DNA from: Diphasiastrum complanatum
Lineage: Eukaryota; Streptophyta; Lycopodiopsida; Lycopodiales; Lycopodiaceae
DNA: 64,000 nucleotides
Assembly (NCBI GenBank): GCA_029204225.1
Contig: CM055096.1
Coordinates: 5,087,504-5,151,503 of the forward strand
Reading direction: 5' to 3'
Position 1 is the stretch's first letter; every line of letters begins with the position of its first letter. The notes under the pieces were generated by a model. The model was given only the letters and a program-made list of their open reading frames with translations, was not told the DNA's origin and did no database searches. The translations under genes were made by a program, and so were the position numbers. Below are positions 58,557-64,000 of the stretch, piece after piece.

Positions 58557-59078
58557 TGGTCCCCATCTTGACCCCTCAGTGCTTCCACTATTATGTGAAT
58601 GAATCTTTGTGATGAAATGTTTTTTTTGAGTTTTGATTTAAAATCTTAGTTGATATGAGACTAGCTTTATGTGAATGAAAAGCCAATTTGTTCTTTTGGC
58701 CTTTCAGCACTTAGGACAGGCCCTCGCACCTCGAGTTCACACATCCATTCCTCGACGATATAATTGTCCCCAACAATCAGTTGATAAGGTTGTGCCTTAA
58801 GAATCAATTGTTTCTTTTGTACTTTTGTCAATGAATCATTAGGTTGGCCTAGCATCAAATATTCAACAATATCTGCTGCCCACTCAGGTTGCTTCAACAT
58901 AAAATAATGCAGCATCTGATAGTTCATCATCCACTTCAGTGTTAACTGGTGCTGATTCAATCCTTGAGACACGGTTGGCAAGATAAGGTTGTTTACCCTT
59001 TCAAACCACAATATGAAAATCAAATTCAGTTCATAAAAGTAGCTATCTTATAATATGCCCCGTGTTACATGTCTTGTT
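58557..59078. other. Unassigned; may include part of a gypsy LTR
   Basis: Follows the purine tract. A 118-codon minus-strand frame (59023-58667) is open but shows no domain. Ends where the copia LTR begins. Confidence 0.35.
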
Positions 59079-59722
59079 TGTGAAGGATTTCAGGTCATTG
59101 AGGATCCAATCCACAAAAGATCTTGGATTACAAAAGAAGCTGCTCTACCAATGTCACCAATGTAGAAAAATCAGCATCTACACACAAAATGAGATGCAGA
59201 CTCTAATAGAACTTGATCAATCATGAATCAAATGAAAAAGTACTGTTGCTCTCCGTACAAAACCAGCAAGCTAATGTATTTCACATGTGTGGATCCAAAA
59301 ATAGCAAATATAGATCATTCTACACATAGAATTGCATGCAATCACAAGTATAGTGCACCAATGGATAGTAGAACCCAAGAGAACCATGTATAAGCATGAA
59401 ATGAGATAGAGAAGAGAGAAGATATGTCTCTCCATGAGTTACATCATTTTATAACAGGTCCAAACCCTATTTGGCCACTTGGCTTTCCCACCAAAATGCT
59501 AACCCTACTATTTTTGGGTCTAGATTCAAAGTACCCAACATTCAAATTTGAATCTACTCAAACTCGACTTCTAACTTTTCCACACTTTCAAAAAGTTTTT
59601 ATTCAAATGAAATTTAGACTAATGAACTTTGAAAAGTCAAACTCTAAGCCTAAAACAAAGTTGATCTCAATTTGTCAAATATGGAAATATAGCAAATATG
59701 ATCATACTAGTTGAATCTTTCA
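59079..59722 (-). repeat. Complete copia 3' LTR, A-family, 644 bases
   Basis: On the minus strand it runs TGAAAGATTCAACTAG to CCTTCACA. A purine tract GAAGAGAGAGTG (minus strand, 59734-59723) precedes it, and RNase H coding sequence lies upstream. It is the best single copy for defining the LTR family. Confidence 0.92.
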
Positions 59723-59777
59723 CACTCTCTCTTCAACTAGTTTTAGCATATACTTTAATAACACTCCAAGTGAAGTC

Positions 59778-60225
59778 CTATGCTTCATGAACAAGTCTTT
59801 TTCCAATGCTTTGGTGAAAATATCTGTCGCACATTCCCTTGAGGACACATGTTGAAGCTCTACCTCCTTTGCAATGACTTGCTCCCCTCACAAAATGATA
59901 TTGCACCTCAATATGCTTGCTCCTACCATGAAAGATAGGATTGGTTGCCAACCTTTGGGCTGATTGATTGTCACAAAAGATGATTGGGCTCTCTAAAAAA
60001 TCCAGTAAGTGAAGATCCTTGATCATCCTCTTGATCCATACGATCTTCTTTGTGCAATGTGTAAGTGCTTTGTACTCGACCTCACTAGATGATAATGAGA
60101 TAGTGGCTTGTTTCTTCAACATCCATGATATAGCTCCATTACCTATGAAAATACAATTAACATTAATGGATTTCCTATCCATTACATCTCCAACATAGTC
60201 CGAATCTAAAAATCCAAAAAGATTA
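59778..60225 (-). pseudogene. Copia RNase H domain
   Basis: The frame reads from FGFLDSDYVGDVMDRKSI through GAISWMLKKQATISLSSSEV, EYKALTH and IIFCDNQSAQRLATNPIFH to SKHIEVQYHFVRG. These are the copia RNase H motifs, with the acidic residues of DSD, E in SSSEVEY, and D in CDNQSA present. The canonical KSTSGY is altered to KSINVN. The C-terminal part after VRG is frame-shifted. Upstream RT is missing: the DNA changes at about 60235 to another element. With the LTR at 59079 it forms the 3' end of one A-family copia. Confidence 0.88.
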
Positions 60226-60339
60226 GATGATAATCTAGTTAGAATTAAAGTAGAACTATTGTATTACTGTACAATGGGTCCTAGAAGTGGATAAGGAACA
60301 GTTGGCCTCACCACGAGGCGAGTTGATGGGACACGCGTC

Positions 60340-61102
60340 CCATCAACGGTTTGTGGCAATAGTAACATTTGTCTTTCTTCTTCTTTTTCCCTTTTGATGA
60401 CGACTCTCCCTCGTCATCATCATCCTTGGATTTCTTAGGAATCATTTTCCATCCTTTCTGCTTGCCTTTAGCAAGCAAGGCTTGATCCTCCTATGGGGTT
60501 TGCCTTGACTTCACCACTTCGCGACGCTGCTCTTCTTGCAACATGATTCCGTGGAAGTCTTCAAAAGTAGACAACCTCTCCCTCGAAGCAATGCCGCTCA
60601 CAAACATCTGTAGCCCTTCCGAGACACCGCTCATGGTGGTATGTACCAATTCAATATCCTTGATTGATTCTCCAATCGCCAGAAGTTGATCTCTCAGCTC
60701 CTTTATCCTGGTGAAGAAAGATCTCACTAATTCACTTTCTTCCATCCTTACTGCGTTCAATCCCGACTTCAAGAACATGGCTCGAGCTGGATTGCAAGTT
60801 TGAAATTGCATTCTAAGAGCTTCCCAAGCTCCCCTAGCCATCGTGGCATCACTTATATGAGTAATCACATGGTCTTTCACTGAAAGATTGATCAAGGACA
60901 ATGCTCTTTGCGCCTTTTTATCAAAGGCCCTTATGTCACCTGGAGTGGTATTTGGCCGGACTTCAATACCTGCCATGATCTCCCACAACTCTTTCTCCAT
61001 CAAAATGCTCTTCATTTTGAATTTCCAGATGATGTAGTTAGAAGCCCCATCAAGTTTGCTTGCATCGCCCAAAATTGCCTCATTGATGTTTGCCATCTCC
61101 AA
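60340..61102 (-). pseudogene. Copia gag of another family, one nonsense codon
   Basis: It starts at 61102 (MEMANINEAILGDASKLDG). The UBN2-type gag covers 203 codons, ending SRQTP and TAG at 60491. The same frame then continues EDQALLAKGKQKGWKMIPKK and a lysine-rich stretch into KCYYCHKP, the first half of a CCHC knuckle, where it is cut off at about 60340. Only one substitution interrupts the frame, so this gag decayed recently. It differs strongly from the A-family and from the young element. Confidence 0.85.
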
Positions 61103-62321
61103 ACTGCTTGAAACTTCACCTATAGGCTATAAAGTGTATGCTAGAGCCAACCGTGATGTCAGAAATCAATAATAATGACCTGCAATTTTTAGCTTACCAG
61201 GCCACCCGCCGCTCTTTCGCCAAATTGAAAGCCAAATTGGCGTCGTTTTCCAAAATGCTTCTCGTCACCAACTCTCAGCTTCCTGCCCAGTGGAATGGTG
61301 AAATCACTTTTGACGCGCTTCGAACACTTTCTCCTTGACAATCACTCTGTTTTGGTGTACTGTACTTGTAGGTATAGTCAGGGTGCCCTTCGTTTGGAGG
61401 CTATAGCCTTTCGTTTGGCCAAAATAGGCTAAAGGAAGTGAAAATAAGGGCAATTTGGGTTTTTGAACTGTTTCTTCAGTGACCCGACAATTTTTACAGT
61501 TTGAAGATTTTTAATGAAGTTGCAATGCACTTTGCACTTCAGACCTCTTTAGACTTTTTCACATCAATCCAACGAATCCTTTAGAACAAACGACCCACTT
61601 GTCGTGTAATAACCATCGTCGATCTGTGTGCTTCGAGATCGGACGGCTTTCCACGCATTTGTGCGTTGATCAAGGGCCTTCGAAGGACCAAGCACTTCAG
61701 GCCGCTAACTGACTAACTGAACTGGGCACATGAGAGGTCCCGCGACCTCTCCTCCTCTTCTCTCTCTCTGCGATGGACTCTTCTCTCTCTTCACAGGCTA
61801 TGGCTGCTCCCTGTGGATCGATCTGGCTGTTTTCTTCCTCCACGACCAGTCGCGGCCTCCCTACTACAGAATCGCACTACCAGGGCGCCCATTCTCAGCA
61901 ACTTACAGCTCTAAAACCGGCCTCCTACAAGGAGATATCCCAGATTCTGCACTTTGAAATCCTAACAACTTTGAAGAGAATGATATATTGGGCTTTACTC
62001 AGGCTTTCCCTGAGCTTTCACTTGCAGCTCCTATTTGGCGGAGGTCGCCCTACTGCAGGCAATCTTCTGCTCCAAACCGCTCTTCAAACGGTGTTCGATT
62101 GGATTCAAACTAATCACAAACGCCAAGCAACCCTCCAGAAGAATTTTCAGCTTCAATCTTTGCTTGCTTTCTGATTCAATCGACAATTCCCTGTCTCTGA
62201 ATCCTTTTTACAGTTTTGAGCCGTTCCACAAATCTCCACAGACTCGGTTTTGTGCTTCCTGGCCAACAAACCGTCGTAAATTCGTAGCTCTCTGTTCTTG
62301 TCCGGTGATTCAAGCCACCAA
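61103..62321 (-). other. Leader of the gag at 61102, no gene
   Basis: About 1.2 kb separates the gag start from a primer-like site. Overlapping plus-strand frames at 61730-62382 have no domain and compete in three frames, so I do not call them. Confidence 0.45.
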
Positions 62322-62334
62322 GGGCTCTGATACC
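62322..62334 (-). other. Primer-binding site-like sequence
   Basis: Minus strand GGTATCAGAGCCC, matching the tRNA-iMet site core. The adjacent sequence lacks the TG expected at an LTR border, so the LTR to its right is degenerate or lost. Confidence 0.55.
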
Positions 62335-62603
62335 GAGTTAAAAAAACACAGTTTAAACACCCGACCAGATCAATCACCATAGCACAACGTCAAGTGCAAC
62401 AAGACCACATAATTGCTCTCCTCAAACTATATATTCAACTAACTCGTAAGTACAAAGATAAGTTGCTTAAAAATACTCAAAGGGCTCGTAAAGAAAGATG
62501 GCCCGATAACTCTAGGACTAAGCACACGTGGTGCCGTCGAAATAAGAAAGCAATGTCCAAGTCGATCATTGCTATTTTAATTGAGACTTCTTATTTTGGC
62601 TAA

Positions 62604-62711
62604 AAGAAAGATAAGTCTAAGTTTAAATGCTTTTATTGTGGAATCAAAGGGCATTTTGCAAATAAATGTTTGAAGAAGCAAACAGATGAAGGTAGCAAGC
62701 AGTTCTTGTAA
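62604..62711 (+). pseudogene. Isolated copia zinc-knuckle remnant
   Basis: A 35-codon stretch between stops reads KFKCFYCGIKGHFANKCLKK, a perfect CCHC knuckle close to the A-family gag (CFYCGIKGHFASEC). It sits directly in front of block C2. Nothing else of that gag remains. Confidence 0.75.
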
Positions 62712-64000
62712 AAAATGTTTTACACCAAAAAAAAAATTTAAAAAAGTCAAAAAGGTTTCCATGTCAAGGAAGGTCCACCTCCTTGACCGTTCCACCATGG
62801 GAAAAGTCTTATTTGCGGGGCTACGCCCTTAGTCGAAGACACTTCCCTTAGCGAAAAGGCCTCCAATGGAGACCCCCGCCCCTTCTCCTCATTAACAAAG
62901 CAATTTATTCATGACTTTTACCCTAAAGCACCCTAAAGCCTTGTGCATGTGCAAATCCCAGTGCTCTTAATAATATTAGGTAGACTTCATTCACTCTTTT
63001 ACTCGCTGAGGTCTTATACTATTCCAACACAACATTTCTGTTGAAAAGAAGAAGGAGCTGGCAGAAAAGAACCAGCAGGGCGGCTGGCAGAAAACAAGCA
63101 GCAACGGAACAAGATTAGTCATGGATCAGGCAGACATAATCAAAACAACAACACAAGGGATCAATCGAGTTTTGGCTTTTGCCACTACTTTCAAATACTT
63201 GTATTATTCATTTTGTTGAAAGTCGTAAATATTTTGCTTGTTTAATCATTGCGCTTCATGATGTTCAGTCTCAATCATCTTCTTAGCTTGTTTGAGTGCT
63301 TTCTAAGATTTGATTGATTGTCGTCTTCCGAACTGTAAGTCATTCATGCATCATGCAGCTTCTTGTTCAACAAAATGGCCATCTTTGATCTAAGCACCCA
63401 TGCTCTAAATTATAGTTGATTAAGCTTATTAGTATTCTTTGTATGCTATCAGCCATTGTGATTGTCATGGAACGAATTTACGATGCAATAGTTGGAGAGG
63501 TTGGTGAGGTTAACATTCATGGGAATGAAATAATGATTATCAAGGAGGAACTGCTCAGAGCTGATGAGTTTCCTCCGGAAAGGCTGTTGCGACTGCTCTT
63601 TCAACTGACGAGCATAGATTTGGGCTTGGAGGATTTGAAAGCCACAATGGTGGGAAAAGCAGCGAACAAATTAAAAAAGCGTGCACATGGAGGTGTCAGA
63701 TACGTTGCAGATTGGCTTCTGGGTGATTGGAATCAATTGGTTCACAACATATTTCATACACCTTCTAAACAAACAAATGGCTGCAATTCCACTACAGGTC
63801 TCCAGCAAATTTGCAGGTGGAAAGCAACTCCTACTTATTCTCCTCTGAAACAAGTTCAAGAAAGGCCTTCAGTGTAGCTCAAGAAGACCGTGAACAACGC
63901 ACTAATCTCAAGCACATCATCATCATCTGTCGTCGTGCTTTGAAACTCTTGTAGGCCTACACATGCTACTCAGGTGCCCACTTCTCTAGAATGTCAATCA
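62712..64000 (+). repeat. Dispersed duplicate C2 carrying TFIIS-N-like fragment
   Basis: Homologous to 32180-33490, same orientation; continues past the window end. Differences include a ~30-base insertion near 63075 and loss of the TATATATAT string. Confidence 0.85.
63467..63877 (+). pseudogene. TFIIS/MED26 N-terminal domain protein fragment (C2)
   Basis: The ATG at 63467 (MERIYDAIVGEVGEV) matches the C1 start; an in-frame ATG at 63416 is an upstream extension not supported by C1. The helical domain is intact: LLRLLFQLTSIDLGLEDLKA, then TMVGKAANKLKKRAHGGVRY and WNQLV. Compared with C1 it has two extra codons after EVGEV and about 20 residue changes, mostly conservative. It stops after QERPSV in a frame different from C1's end, so the region after the domain has shifted in one or both copies. 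Same caveats as C1. Confidence 0.62.

Noticed and set aside
61730-62382. Three overlapping plus-strand frames as a host gene
   Set aside because: They compete in different frames, show no domain, and lie in the leader of a minus-strand copia element.

Overview
This window reads as nuclear DNA of a land plant with a large, transposon-rich genome. The evidence is retrotransposon primer-binding sites complementary to initiator tRNA-Met (TATCAGAGC core), a plant-type CACTA transposase gene (tnp2, DUF4218 and DUF4216 regions with short spliceosomal introns), long (GA)n/(TC)n/(TA)n tracts and almost no host coding sequence. I cannot place it more precisely. Nearly everything recognisable is a transposable element or a piece of one; the only host-like coding sequence is a duplicated fragment with a TFIIS/MED26-type N-terminal domain.

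Layout. (1) 1-6793 is block A1: a decayed Ty1/copia element (5' LTR, gag, protease, integrase start, then a partial second LTR) followed by inverted LTR-like arms of a Ty3/gypsy (Tat-like) element and gypsy gag and RT scraps. Block A2 (36771-43383) is a direct duplicate of A1 with the same internal scars. (2) 6797-30471 is a palindromic region: an arm of about 5 kb (6797-16893, interrupted by a copia insertion) and its inverted partner (25455-30471) flank an 8.5 kb spacer. The left arm plus spacer hold an almost complete but broken CACTA transposase gene on the minus strand (about 19361 to 10072). The right arm holds only the 3' half of that gene. The spacer also has families of tandem repeats (22290-25385). 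(3) A young copia element (10935-16010, target duplication AAATT) sits in the left arm inside the DUF4216 exon. Its two LTRs have the same length and look identical, and the right arm preserves the unoccupied site. It encodes one uninterrupted 857-residue protein with gag, zinc knuckle and protease but no recognisable integrase core or reverse transcriptase, so it appears to be a recently mobile non-autonomous element. (4) 32180-33490 and 62712-64000 are two copies of the TFIIS-N-like fragment with shared upstream sequence. (5) 43968-48620 is a mosaic: a copia integrase tail joined to a CACTA transposase N-terminus, five successive short-period repeat blocks, then the gag start, leader, primer site and LTR of a copia element related to the young one. 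(6) 50870-62711 is a graveyard of copia and gypsy ends, including a complete 3' LTR with RNase H (59079-60225), a copia gag (60340-61102) and a stretch of nested tandem repeats ending in a purine tract (57400-58556).

No working cellular pathway can be read from the window. Its value is the nesting order of insertions, the palindrome with its empty site, the non-autonomous copia with three G-box cores per LTR, and the repeat blocks. All similarity statements are by eye; no database search was run.
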